This document shows positions 1 through 7,449 of a stretch of 64,000 bases of DNA, piece by piece. Position 1 is the stretch's first letter. Each line of letters begins with the position of its first letter. The stretch covers positions 62,001-126,000 of the IMG/VR virus record IMGVR_UViG_3300028840_003271, one strand, 5' to 3'. The DNA is from a virus. The notes beneath the pieces were generated by a model. It was not told the origin of the DNA and did no database searches. It saw only the letters and a program-made list of their open reading frames with translations. The position numbers and the translations under genes were made by a program.

Positions 1-62
1 TTATTGTCATGCCATTGATTATAATATTCTTCATGTGTAAAGGGAACTTCACAAATTCTCAT
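1..62 (-). CDS. Partial small protein, cut by the window edge
   Basis: Twenty codons of a minus-strand gene are visible, starting MRICEVPFTHEEYYNQWHDN and running off the left edge. The start is supported by a GGAG ribosome site 7 bases upstream. It follows the next gene by about a dozen bases, as in the rest of this small-gene array. No function can be given. Confidence 0.55.
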   Translation of the reverse strand, partial: MRICEVPFTHEEYYNQWHDN

Positions 63-74
63 TTTCTTTTCTCC

Positions 75-572
75 TTAAATTACTTTATAAGTTTCTTTGT
101 CAATAGTAATTTCACGAATTCTATCAAGACGATAATCTTTTAAAACAATTGGATTTTCTATACCCTGATTGGTTGGTGATTTGTCCGTTTGTAACATATC
201 TGAAAAGTCTGATGGATTTATTCTTCTTTTAATAAAACCAGTTTTGTGAAAATATTGTGTTTTATATACATGTTGAAGTTTAAGTTCAAGATACTGATTT
301 CCATTATGTTCAACGAATGGAGTTTTTGGAATACGAAATCCCCATCGTCTCATATGACTTGAAAAATTAGCCGGTTTACCCTCTTTTGTTCTTTGTTTAT
401 TTACAGCATTGCTATAAATCCAGTTAATAACTCCATTTACTTTTGACTTTTTAATAAAGCGACCTTTATACTTTTTCTTACCTGGATCTGTTTCAACAAC
501 AAGAGTGACTATTTTTGTTCCACTCAAATTTTGTAGCATTTTTACTAAATCGTGACGCTTAATGGTTTTCAT
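75..572 (-). CDS. Hypothetical basic phage protein
   Basis: This encodes 165 residues, rich in Lys and Arg, with no membrane segment or Cys cluster. The central segment VNGVINWIYSNAVNKQR resembles a hypothetical protein I associate with large phages, but no function is known to me. The ATG shares its last base region with the stop of the upstream gene (one-base overlap at 572), which implies translational coupling. It lies in the early-type minus-strand small-gene array. Function unknown. Confidence 0.75.
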   Translation of the reverse strand: MKTIKRHDLVKMLQNLSGTKIVTLVVETDPGKKKYKGRFIKKSKVNGVINWIYSNAVNKQRTKEGKPANFSSHMRRWGFRIPKTPFVEHNGNQYLELKLQHVYKTQYFHKTGFIKRRINPSDFSDMLQTDKSPTNQGIENPIVLKDYRLDRIREITIDKETYKVI

Positions 573-1018
573 TATATTTTCCTTACTGTACGAGTGTGAA
601 TTTCTACATCTTCTAAACTAGAAAAATAACCTTCCCACGGAACATAATTATATTCACCTCCTTTATAGGTTTTATTATATATTGCTTCTGACACATTATA
701 TGCTTCATCATATGTTGCATAAACCCCTTCAATATAAAAATTTCCATGACTTGTTCCAAAAGTATCTCCATCTTTATAACGGACAACCACAATATGAACT
801 TCGCTTCCTTCTTTAGCATGAAAGAAAACTTTTTCTCGATGTTTTTCCCATCCAACCGTTTTACTTTTATTTATTTTTTCTTCTTCTCCAATATATACTT
901 GTTTCAATACAAAATCTATATAAGTTGGATTTTGGCTTGGCGGCCACTCTTCATTTTCTTCACCTGCTCGAATACCACCACCAGTAGTCATTTCTGAATA
1001 ACTAATGTAAACATACAC
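572..1018 (-). CDS. Hypothetical protein
   Basis: This encodes 148 residues, acidic near the N terminus (GEENEEWPP) and rich in Tyr and Val in a pattern suggesting beta structure. Its stop overlaps the start of the downstream gene by one base. The start is preceded by GGAGGAAT. No motif is recognised, and it is probably a cytoplasmic accessory protein of the early region. Confidence 0.75.
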   Translation of the reverse strand: MYVYISYSEMTTGGGIRAGEENEEWPPSQNPTYIDFVLKQVYIGEEEKINKSKTVGWEKHREKVFFHAKEGSEVHIVVVRYKDGDTFGTSHGNFYIEGVYATYDEAYNVSEAIYNKTYKGGEYNYVPWEGYFSSLEDVEIHTRTVRKI

Positions 1019-1049
1019 TATTCATTCCTCCATAAAGAGAGTTTAGTTG

Positions 1050-1751
1050 CTAACTATATGTATAAGAGAGACATTTATTTTGCTCTGTTTTTGGAAATTG
1101 AAAAGTAAATTTTAATTCTTCAAGTTTTCGTGGTGAAATATCTTTGTAACATCGACTGTCTTGATATGCTTCAATATCATTTAGTTCTTGACAAATTTCC
1201 CAGTAGTCATGAATATGAATGTTACCAACTGTTGGTGATTCTAAACAATCACAAGGTTTAATGTCTCCATTAGGTTTAATCATAACGTCACACCCAAAAC
1301 ATTCTTCACTACCTTCTAAACATCTTCCACTTTTTATAAGATTTTCGGAAGTATTTCTTATTGCTTTAAATCCACTAGTATTATAACGACAGGTTCCTAA
1401 CGCTTGAAAAACCCTAACTACTTCTTTATCTATTGGTTCATGAAATTTATCTTGAGACAGTTCAGCATGTATAACATTTTTTTGAGTTAGTTTTGCTAGT
1501 AACAATGCTCGTTCTTTTAGTTTACCATTAGTGATAATACTAACGTAGTTTACAGACGCTATTGCTAGACATAATATTTTTTCAAATTCAGGATGTATTG
1601 TTGGTTCACCACCACCTAGACAGATAAATTCATCAGTAAACTCTAGACATTTTTTAAACGTGAATAAACTCATATCTTCACCATTTGAAGTACAAGCAAA
1701 TCCACAATGACTACAATGCATATTACATTTTGAAGTTATTTGAACGTACAT
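1050..1751 (-). CDS. Radical SAM protein with C-terminal Cys cluster
   Basis: The 233-residue protein begins MYVQITSKCNMHCSHCG: Cys9, Cys13 and Cys16 form the CX3CX2C motif that binds the 4Fe-4S cluster of radical SAM enzymes. GGGEP at residues 46-50 matches the SAM-binding motif of the family. A C-terminal Cys-rich stretch (CFGC...KPCDC) resembles a short SPASM/twitch-type auxiliary cluster. It is short compared with a full radical SAM-SPASM enzyme (usually above 350 residues), so it may be a minimal version. The substrate is unknown. Such proteins modify peptides, nucleotides or cofactors, and a small partner peptide could be one of the neighbouring short genes. The family assignment is firm; the role is not. 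Confidence 0.85.
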   Translation of the reverse strand: MYVQITSKCNMHCSHCGFACTSNGEDMSLFTFKKCLEFTDEFICLGGGEPTIHPEFEKILCLAIASVNYVSIITNGKLKERALLLAKLTQKNVIHAELSQDKFHEPIDKEVVRVFQALGTCRYNTSGFKAIRNTSENLIKSGRCLEGSEECFGCDVMIKPNGDIKPCDCLESPTVGNIHIHDYWEICQELNDIEAYQDSRCYKDISPRKLEELKFTFQFPKTEQNKCLSYTYS

Positions 1752-1763
1752 ATGTCTATTCTC

Positions 1764-2000
1764 TCATGTAAAAATTGGTCCACTCCAATGAACATCTTCA
1801 ATAGAAGTTGCTCCAAAAAATTCAACTGCTGCTAATTTAATATCTTTTCCTGATGTGTCTGGTGGAAAATGTTCTAAAATATCTTCATCAACTAACAAAA
1901 TTTTTCTACTATCATATCTACACAGTGCTAACGACAGTAATTTTCCTCCACCTTTAGGGTGAACTGGACGAATGTACAAACGATAAGGTTTAGTAGACAT
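1764..2000 (-). CDS. Hypothetical protein
   Basis: This encodes 78 residues, starting MSTKPYRLYIRPV after a GGAG site (AGGAGAAAATT). It lies directly upstream (13 bases) of the radical SAM gene and is probably cotranscribed with it. The PVHPKGGGK stretch is Gly-rich and basic. It could be a substrate or partner of the radical SAM protein, but nothing in the sequence proves that. Confidence 0.7.
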   Translation of the reverse strand: MSTKPYRLYIRPVHPKGGGKLLSLALCRYDSRKILLVDEDILEHFPPDTSGKDIKLAAVEFFGATSIEDVHWSGPIFT

Positions 2001-2009
2001 AATTTTCTC

Positions 2010-2315
2010 CTAGACGAACCAGTCTTGATATTTCAACGCTTCTTGATAGTTCTCAGTTATAAGACGAAAAGCATATGCTGGTGTTTTTTCTTTCATACAT
2101 TCTGTGTGAACAAAGCGGTTTGGAATACCAACTTGATTTGAAATAATAAGATAAACTGAGGTAGTAGTTAGTGTGGTAAAAGCCTTTTTACATAAAGGAC
2201 ACACGTCTCTATTACCATATCTTCTTCTTGCTGCAACAAACTTTTTTCCATCTTCCATATATCTAAACGTGACACCTTTACCATCCCACATTATTTTCTT
2301 ATCTTGTGGATTCAT
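2010..2315 (-). CDS. Zinc-finger-like hypothetical protein
   Basis: The 101-residue protein carries CPLC near residue 39 and HTEC about 35 residues later, a CX2C...HX2C arrangement consistent with a treble-clef or similar zinc site. The rest is basic (FVAARRRYGNRD). It is closely spaced with neighbours on both sides. It probably binds nucleic acid or protein; the role is unknown. Confidence 0.75.
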   Translation of the reverse strand: MNPQDKKIMWDGKGVTFRYMEDGKKFVAARRRYGNRDVCPLCKKAFTTLTTTSVYLIISNQVGIPNRFVHTECMKEKTPAYAFRLITENYQEALKYQDWFV

Positions 2316-2317
2316 TT

Positions 2318-2503
2318 TTAGTAATCCTCATCTATTGGTTCATCACATTCATAACCACAATCGGTAAAAATCTCTGGACGAAATCCTCTTTTGACTTCAT
2401 CCTCACATTTTTCACAAACATTAGTTACAAAAATACCTCTGGCATCATAAAGAGGATAAGAAAATTCTTGACTACCACAGCTACAAAGTCTATCATATCC
2501 CAT
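2318..2503 (-). CDS. Small zinc-ribbon protein of a recurrent phage family
   Basis: The 61 residues contain CSCG near the N terminus and CEKC in the middle, around a conserved-looking core YDARGIFVTNVC and a C-terminal acidic tail DEPIDEDY. From memory this layout recurs in small proteins of many phages and bacteria; no function is established. A GGAA site precedes the ATG. Confidence 0.75.
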   Translation of the reverse strand: MGYDRLCSCGSQEFSYPLYDARGIFVTNVCEKCEDEVKRGFRPEIFTDCGYECDEPIDEDY

Positions 2504-2505
2504 TT

Positions 2506-2703
2506 TTATTCTTCCGATATTTCAGGTTTATTTATTTGAAATCTAGCAACTCTAAAACAAAACACATAAATATCTAAATAACACATATAACTACTATTCC
2601 ATTGATATATGATGTATTCCGAACTAATTGGTGTTAAAATACGGAACCAACTAAAAAACTCAAAAAACATACGTCTTACTTTTTCGTGTCCTTCAATTTT
2701 CAT
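2506..2703 (-). CDS. Hypothetical aromatic-rich small protein
   Basis: This encodes 65 residues, rich in Phe, Tyr and Cys, with a mildly hydrophobic centre (SSYMCYLDIYVFCF) that is too broken to call a membrane helix. AGGAAAATAAA precedes the ATG. It sits tightly between small genes on the same strand. No function is recognised. Confidence 0.6.
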   Translation of the reverse strand: MKIEGHEKVRRMFFEFFSWFRILTPISSEYIIYQWNSSYMCYLDIYVFCFRVARFQINKPEISEE

Positions 2704-2718
2704 TTTATTTTCCTGGTT

Positions 2719-2946
2719 TTAGGAGTGTGAACCAGTAATTTTTACAACGTTTTGTGGATTATCAATAAGTCTATCTACTTCAGTTTGTGTTATATAATTT
2801 CCAATATGTGGAGTGGTTGTATTAACTAGTTTTAATACTTTATACTTGTACACTGGATATAATTTATATTCGCTTGACCAAGTTTGAATTTTTCTTTTTT
2901 CGTTGTGTGAAAATTCTTGTCTTAATTCAATAATTGTTTTACTCAT
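2719..2946 (-). CDS. Hypothetical protein, distant relative of the product at 4248
   Basis: The chosen ATG (MSKTIIEL, 2946) has GGAGAATAA just upstream; a longer frame reaches 2991 but would overlap the upstream gene. The 75 residues include PHIGNYITQTEVDRLIDN followed by VVKITG, which aligns with PTIGTKLTVEQLQIYL and VNVTIV in the product at 4248-4457. The two are probably old paralogues. The likely use is a small single-domain regulatory or inhibitor protein, which is inference only. Confidence 0.65.
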   Translation of the reverse strand: MSKTIIELRQEFSHNEKRKIQTWSSEYKLYPVYKYKVLKLVNTTTPHIGNYITQTEVDRLIDNPQNVVKITGSHS

Positions 2947-2947
2947 T

Positions 2948-3160
2948 TTATTCTCCAAAAAAAGCGTCTTGACACTTTTGACACAATCCACTCATTCGAT
3001 ATTCTTTGAGAGATATTTCATTTCGAAATTCATTTACAAGAACAGGTTCTCCACATCCAATTGGTGGTTCTACACATCTATCATTTGTAATAGCTTCTGT
3101 TCGGTTTGTAAAAGAATTAAGATAATCTTCAATTTGTGGTGATTTTTTAGTTTGGTTCAT
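2948..3160 (-). CDS. Small Cys-rich phage protein
   Basis: Starting at MNQTKKSP (ATG 3160, GGAG ten bases upstream) the product is about 70 residues. It holds a Cys pair region (CVEPPIGCGEPVLVN) and a C-terminal CQKCQDAFFGE, so four Cys could hold a zinc ion. The segment EYRMSGLCQKCQD resembles a small conserved protein I recall from many phages. No function is known. An alternative ATG lies at 3175. Confidence 0.7.
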   Translation of the reverse strand: MNQTKKSPQIEDYLNSFTNRTEAITNDRCVEPPIGCGEPVLVNEFRNEISLKEYRMSGLCQKCQDAFFGE

Positions 3161-3194
3161 GTAAACAATCTCCATTTAGTTATTAGATTTATTA

Positions 3195-3804
3195 TTATTT
3201 AGTAATAGTTGCTAATTCAGTATTTTTAATAGTTGCTGATCCAGCATTTTCAATAGTTGCTGATCCAGCATATATAATAGTTGCTGATCCAGCATTTTCA
3301 ATAGTTGCCGATCCAGCATATTCAATAGTTGCTAATTCAGCATATTTAATAGTTGCTGATCCAGCACATTCAATAGTTGCTGATCCAGCATTTTTAATAG
3401 TTGCTGATCCGGCATATTTAATAATTGCTGATTCAGCATTTTTAATATTTGCTGATTCAGCATTTTTAATAGTTGCTAGTTCAGCATATTCAATAGTTGC
3501 TGATTCAGCATTTTCAATAGTTGCTGATCCAGTATATATAATAGTTGCTGATCCAGCATTTTCAATAGTTGCTGATCCAGCATATATAATAGTTGCTGAT
3601 CCAGCATTTTCAATAGTTGCCGATCCAGCATTTTTAATAGTTGCTAATCTAGCATATTTAATAGTTGCTGATTCGGCATATTCAATAGTTGCTGATTCGG
3701 CATATTCAATAGTTGCTGATCCAGCATATTTGATAATTGCTGATCCAGCATTTTTAATAGTTGCCGATCCAGCATTTTTAATAGTTGCTGATCCAGCATT
3801 TATG
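3195..3804 (-). repeat. 24-bp tandem repeat array (about 25 copies)
   Basis: On the plus strand the unit reads roughly atagttgctgatccagcatt, repeated every 24 bases with substitutions at a few fixed positions (a/t choice before the spacer, tcc/ttc). It is in frame throughout and encodes the octapeptide array, so it is a coding minisatellite rather than a CRISPR. Confidence 0.9.
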
Positions 3805-4175
3805 ATTCTCGAATTGGTACAACGATTAATAGTTACATTTCCAACTAAGATATAGCATCCATTAAAAAGAATTTTTTGATCTTGTGTAACTAGCATTTGA
3901 GAAACACGAGAACGTAATAACTGTTTTACATGATTCTGTTCGTATTCTGTAAACCATTCTGGACATATAGAAGAATCGATTTTTAATTGATATGATTCCA
4001 AATCTGCATAATTTTCTTTTTTTGGAATGTATTCTAATCTCACAAACGAATAGTTTCTATTTTGTTCATCATTAAGATTTGCATAATCAATCAAATCTTC
4101 GTGACTATCTGTAGATTCTGGATGAAAAATTAATTCACGACTTTGTGTGTAAATAGCAGAAAACGTTCGACACAT
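3195..4175 (-). CDS. Octapeptide-repeat beta-solenoid protein
   Basis: Starting at ATG 4175 (AAGGAG upstream) the product is 326 residues. The N-terminal 110 or so are a globular domain containing KQLLRSRVSQMLVTQDQ and NGCYILVGNVTI. From there on the protein is about 25 near-perfect copies of an eight-residue unit, N/Y-A-G/E-S-A-T-I-K/E. Alternation of small and beta-branched residues with a regular 8-residue period predicts a beta-solenoid, each unit one strand or half coil. Related short-period repeats (xGSAxVxA types) occur in other phage proteins as I recall them. The DNA repeat is 24 bp and remains nearly clonal, so copy number can change by slippage or recombination. The role is unknown; display, binding or a mimic are possible. 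Confidence 0.8.
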   Translation of the reverse strand: MCRTFSAIYTQSRELIFHPESTDSHEDLIDYANLNDEQNRNYSFVRLEYIPKKENYADLESYQLKIDSSICPEWFTEYEQNHVKQLLRSRVSQMLVTQDQKILFNGCYILVGNVTINRCTNSRIINAGSATIKNAGSATIKNAGSAIIKYAGSATIEYAESATIEYAESATIKYARLATIKNAGSATIENAGSATIIYAGSATIENAGSATIIYTGSATIENAESATIEYAELATIKNAESANIKNAESAIIKYAGSATIKNAGSATIECAGSATIKYAELATIEYAGSATIENAGSATIIYAGSATIENAGSATIKNTELATITK

Positions 4176-4247
4176 GTGATTGTTCTCCTTATTTTCCAAA
4201 AAGTGACTTTTTAGTTGGGTTCATGTAATTTTTTTTCTTTCTATAAC

Positions 4248-4457
4248 TTATTGTACTATTGTAACATTAATTTCTACATTGTGAAGATAGATTTGAAGCT
4301 GTTCAACAGTTAATTTGGTTCCAATCGTTGGGTTAATTAAATTAAAAAGCTCAACCACTTCATAATGAGTAATTTCGTCCACGTATGAATTGCCACCATA
4401 ATCTTTTTTGGTTACGTTGGTTGTAATTTGTCTAACCATGATTTGCTTTTGTTTCAT
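4248..4457 (-). CDS. Hypothetical protein, distant relative of the product at 2719
   Basis: This encodes 69 residues, starting MKQKQIMVRQ. The ATG overlaps the TGA of the upstream ATPase gene (ATGA), so the two are translationally coupled. The second half aligns with the product at 2719-2946 (IG..LT..Q/E-V/L and a closing VNVTIV/VVKIT strand). No function is recognised. Confidence 0.7.
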   Translation of the reverse strand: MKQKQIMVRQITTNVTKKDYGGNSYVDEITHYEVVELFNLINPTIGTKLTVEQLQIYLHNVEINVTIVQ

Positions 4458-5905
4458 TTTGACCTCACAATATACTTGAGGAAAAACTCTTGTAAATCCC
4501 GACTACCATCTTTTGACTTTGTAATATGGTGAACAACTTCTTCAAAAACAGTCATCCACAAATCATTATTTATTCCTCCTGTAGCATATTCTTTTTCCAC
4601 ATAAACAGTTTCAGTATCAAAATTGTAGACACCTTTTGCTTGACATTCAGCATTAGCCACCTCTGTAAAACAAGCAATTTTTGGTTGATTCAATCCATTA
4701 GTCAAACCAACATTATGAATTTTTGACCAAACATCGTTGAGAACTTTTATCAAAGTGTCTGTAGCTGGAGAAAATTGTTTACCTTTTTTTTCCAAACCAC
4801 TCAGAACACTATCTGCTACTACAACCTCACTTTCTTCAAGATTTTTTAACCATCCATCATTTTCAATTTCTACTACAGTATGTCCTTTTGCTGAAACTAA
4901 ACTACTTAGTGAACTATCTTTTCTACAAAGTACCGAAACACCAACCGCATTTTGCCAAGCCTTTTTCCAGTTGCTTTTTATTCTATTTTTCTGTTCTCGT
5001 GAATAGTTATATTTATTATTGTAGTTTAGATAGTATCCATCAAAATGTTTTTCCCACAATGGATCACATTTAATGAGAGAAGAAAATAGCGTGGTCAAAC
5101 TTTTTTCATTTGCTTCACGAATTGCTTCTGCTGCACGAGCTTGAGCAATATAGTCGCTTGCATTTCGACATTCATCTAACTTAAGTTCATCGCCAAAATT
5201 ATAATCAAATAATGCTGGTCGAGGGTTGTGGCTTTCACTATCAATTTCTCTTACATAAACACCTTTTTTATAAATAACTGCTGTTGGAATTTGACTGATT
5301 AAATTTCGGCTGTTTTTTGTTAGAACTTTTTCATAAACCAGTTCTGGTCGGTCTGAAAAATGCAAAAATCTTCGTGGAAGTTCGCCATAGAATTTTTGAA
5401 TTTCTTCATTTAGAGGAATAAAAATTCGTGTATATTCCTCTCTTGGTTCTAGACTAGATACTATTTCAACACTTAATTCATCTTTTGAAATAGCAGAAAC
5501 AAAATCTCCATCTTGACGAATTGTTCTATCAATAGCGTTTGCTACAAATTCACGCAATGCCATTGATAAATCATTCCAGTCTTTTTCTCCATATTCTACA
5601 ACAAAATTAAGTTCTCGTGACGGAGTATCGTTTATGCAAAATAACACTTGGTTTACTTTGGTTTCTGACAGACCATCGTTCACAATCTTTTCTTTTGTTG
5701 AAAAAGTTAATCTGTCTTTTCCACAATAAATTGTTGGTGACAAGCCTTTACGGAGAAGAAGATTTATAGCATGTTTTGTTCCTGACCCAAATTCTCCAAT
5801 TGTATCTGAACTATTTTCTTCATCATTTCGTGTCATACTCATTCCTAAAAGAGTAAAACCTTCAAGAGGAGCGACGCCTTTATTTTGTATTCTCAGATAC
5901 TTCAT
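4454..5905 (-). CDS. GHKL-type ATPase-like phage protein with degenerate metallopeptidase-like tail
   Basis: The 483-residue protein begins with a segment typical of Bergerat-fold ATPases: GMSMTRNDEENSS, then IGEFGSGTKHAINLLL at about residues 36-51, resembling the glycine-rich ATP-lid region of GHKL proteins. ALREFVANAIDRT near residue 136 looks like the N-box helix, with E and N placed to hold magnesium. Near the C terminus WMTVFEEVVHHITKSKD resembles the zinc helix of metallopeptidases, but the first His of HEXXH is Glu here, so activity is doubtful. I recall proteins of this layout in several phages without assigned function. The stop overlaps the next gene's ATG. The fold is fairly sure; the function is open. 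Confidence 0.7.
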   Translation of the reverse strand: MKYLRIQNKGVAPLEGFTLLGMSMTRNDEENSSDTIGEFGSGTKHAINLLLRKGLSPTIYCGKDRLTFSTKEKIVNDGLSETKVNQVLFCINDTPSRELNFVVEYGEKDWNDLSMALREFVANAIDRTIRQDGDFVSAISKDELSVEIVSSLEPREEYTRIFIPLNEEIQKFYGELPRRFLHFSDRPELVYEKVLTKNSRNLISQIPTAVIYKKGVYVREIDSESHNPRPALFDYNFGDELKLDECRNASDYIAQARAAEAIREANEKSLTTLFSSLIKCDPLWEKHFDGYYLNYNNKYNYSREQKNRIKSNWKKAWQNAVGVSVLCRKDSSLSSLVSAKGHTVVEIENDGWLKNLEESEVVVADSVLSGLEKKGKQFSPATDTLIKVLNDVWSKIHNVGLTNGLNQPKIACFTEVANAECQAKGVYNFDTETVYVEKEYATGGINNDLWMTVFEEVVHHITKSKDGSRDLQEFFLKYIVRSK

Positions 5906-6089
5906 TTTCTTTTCTCACAACTATAGTGAAAATGTTGAAAAAGCTTAGACAATTGAAAATGCCTTTTCTCACACGAACAATTTTAGCACCGTTTTTTCTC
6001 CATTTTCGAATATAATTTGCTACATCCTTTCTACTCTTAAATGGGTGTCTTAATGGTCCAAAAAAATCAAAAGCACTTATTTGTGTCAT
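5880..6089 (-). CDS. Small basic hypothetical protein
   Basis: This encodes 69 residues with a basic helix-like segment SRKDVANYIRKWRKNGAKIVRVRKG, which could bind nucleic acid. It overlaps the start of the ATPase gene by 26 bases. The ribosome site is weak (GGTGCTGAT), so the start is uncertain. Confidence 0.5.
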   Translation of the reverse strand: MTQISAFDFFGPLRHPFKSRKDVANYIRKWRKNGAKIVRVRKGIFNCLSFFNIFTIVVRKENEVSENTK

Positions 6090-6111
6090 ATCAGCACCAA
6101 GTTTGTTTAGG

Positions 6112-6312
6112 TTATTGCCCTTCTTTTATAACACAAGAACCATACAATTTTCCATAAATATCTCTATTAATTTCTATCATTGGTCTGTTTTTTTCGTTTA
6201 ATATTGTCTGAATTTGTTCATGAACAGTATTGACGATTTTTATTTCGCCAATAATATCTATTCCACTTACAACAACTATATTTGTTGATGGTTTAACACA
6301 TAATCTATCCAT
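6112..6312 (-). CDS. Hypothetical protein
   Basis: This encodes 66 residues, starting MDRLCVKPSTN after AGGAGAAGAAA. A beta-rich pattern (NIVVVSGIDIIGEIKIV) is followed by a helix. It is cotranscribed with its close neighbours. No motif is recognised. Confidence 0.65.
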   Translation of the reverse strand: MDRLCVKPSTNIVVVSGIDIIGEIKIVNTVHEQIQTILNEKNRPMIEINRDIYGKLYGSCVIKEGQ

Positions 6313-6321
6313 TTTCTTCTC

Positions 6322-6561
6322 CTAAATATTTAGTGGAATAACTGATGTAATTTGTTCTTCATCTATCCATTTTCCAGAATCCATATCACTACAATCAGAT
6401 AGAGTATCGACAATTCGATATTTCCATTTTCCAGTTAGTGGACTTTGTAAAACATCAGCAACTATTCCACAACCGTCATAAGTATATTCTATTTCTTGAT
6501 AAGGATTATAATACTGATAATTGTAAACTACTTCATCACCAACTTGATATTTCACGCACAT
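6322..6561 (-). CDS. Hypothetical protein, KOW/SH3-like pattern
   Basis: The 79 residues begin MCVKYQVGDEVVYNYQYY; an opening VGDEVVY followed by short strands (GCGIVADV, KWKYRIVD) resembles small SH3-like barrels that bind nucleic acid or protein. It has a GGAGATT site and overlaps the upstream gene by ten bases. The fold is a guess from the pattern. Confidence 0.65.
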   Translation of the reverse strand: MCVKYQVGDEVVYNYQYYNPYQEIEYTYDGCGIVADVLQSPLTGKWKYRIVDTLSDCSDMDSGKWIDEEQITSVIPLNI

Positions 6562-6797
6562 TTTCTAATCTCCATTATAACAGGAAATTCTGACATACTC
6601 AAATTGTGTTTTACTCCAACTTCCAATGGATAATTGCGTACCAATTTGTCAATTTCTTCTTCAGGAAGAGGATAAGCCCAGTGATAGGCATATCTTATAG
6701 CGTCTTCAAGTGTTTCAAATTTTGAATTTTTCCAATCTTTACAAGACGGATATCCAAAACAATCTGCCGGCTTATCGTCTTGAAAAACTTGAAACAT
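6552..6797 (-). CDS. Hypothetical acidic protein
   Basis: Start chosen at ATG 6797 (MFQVFQDDK), preceded by AAAAGGAAAAGAAA; 81 residues. It contains CFGYPSCKDWKNSKF and ETLEDAIRYAYHWAYPLP. The region just upstream is the fossil start of a phosphoesterase gene (see the pseudogene at 6771-6849), so this gene's 5' region is a recombination joint. Function unknown. Confidence 0.65.
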   Translation of the reverse strand: MFQVFQDDKPADCFGYPSCKDWKNSKFETLEDAIRYAYHWAYPLPEEEIDKLVRNYPLEVGVKHNLSMSEFPVIMEIRKCA

Positions 6798-6849
6798 TTT
6801 CTTTTCCTTTTCTGTTAACATCTCCAATTATTCGAAGATATTTAGTCAT
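6771..6849 (-). pseudogene. Decayed start of a calcineurin-like phosphoesterase gene
   Basis: From ATG 6849 the minus strand reads MTKYLRIIGDVNRKGK and stops after 25 codons. The first ten residues match MTKYLQIIGDIHGKY, the start of the intact phosphoesterase at 10304-10933, including 22 of 24 or so identical bases. The frame then runs into the 5' end of the gene at 6552-6797. This looks like a deletion joint that removed most of a second phosphoesterase copy. Confidence 0.6.
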
Positions 6850-6890
6850 TTTGACACAACTTGTCTAATATCATAGTAGTAGACGACATT

Positions 6891-7109
6891 TTACTTTCTA
6901 CTATATTTGAGAGCATAAAAAACTGAAGCACCGATGAAGATGCATAGTAGGATTACTAAAGCAATAATTACTGGAATCCAAAGCGGTGATAATACCCACC
7001 ACCACGACCAATTAATTACATTACATAATTTAAGAGTAATGAAGACAATTGTAAGTAAACCTACAAAACCTATTCCACCACTTGATGATGCGTTGTTTTT
7101 GTTAGACAT
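6891..7109 (-). CDS. Two-helix membrane protein with WSWWWVLSPLW core
   Basis: The 72-residue protein has two predicted transmembrane helices, about residues 13-34 and 41-66, joined by the Trp-rich turn INWSWWWVLSPLW. Small phage membrane proteins with this Trp-rich signature are common in my memory of phage genomes; their role is not established. GGAGAATAAAA precedes the ATG. It probably sits in the host inner membrane. Confidence 0.75.
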   Translation of the reverse strand: MSNKNNASSSGGIGFVGLLTIVFITLKLCNVINWSWWWVLSPLWIPVIIALVILLCIFIGASVFYALKYSRK

Positions 7110-7347
7110 TTTTATTCTCCTTTTTCTTAAATTGGGTGTATACTATATTCACAAGATATATCATATAATAATCGACCATTTCTGGTTTATTTGGAAAAAC
7201 TTTTTTCAGAATATTTTCTGCTTCGTAATATAAACGGTCATCATAGTTCTTACTGTAAGTATAACCAATAAAGTCTAATTCCAAATAACCCAACGCTTGA
7301 ATTAGTGCTTTATAGTATTTAACCATGTGAATTTGTTGTGATGTCAT
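7102..7347 (-). CDS. Hypothetical helical protein
   Basis: Start chosen at ATG 7347 (MTSQQIHMVKYY) because AAGGAAAGAAAAAG precedes it and the upstream extension runs into a terminator hairpin. The 81 residues are mostly helical (Tyr- and Lys-rich). It overlaps the membrane protein gene by eight bases. Function unknown. Confidence 0.6.
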   Translation of the reverse strand: MTSQQIHMVKYYKALIQALGYLELDFIGYTYSKNYDDRLYYEAENILKKVFPNKPEMVDYYMIYLVNIVYTQFKKKENKNV

Positions 7348-7369
7348 CTTTTTCTTTCCTTGTTTGTTA

Positions 7370-7413
7370 CAAAATAAAAAGAACCCCACTAGACATTTCT
7401 GCCTAGTGAGGTT
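7370..7413 (-). terminator. Rho-independent terminator
   Basis: Read on the minus strand, an 11-bp stem (AACCTCACTAG / CTAGTGGGGTT, one G-U pair) with a 10-base loop is followed by TTCTTTTTATTTTG. It follows the nucleotidyltransferase-like gene that ends at 7450. Confidence 0.85.
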
Positions 7414-7449
7414 TCCAAAAAATGGGTATTATCGCCACTGTAACACCCA

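Noticed and set aside
3195-3804. CRISPR-like array
   Set aside because: The 24-bp units are contiguous, with no unique spacers, and encode a continuous octapeptide repeat in frame.
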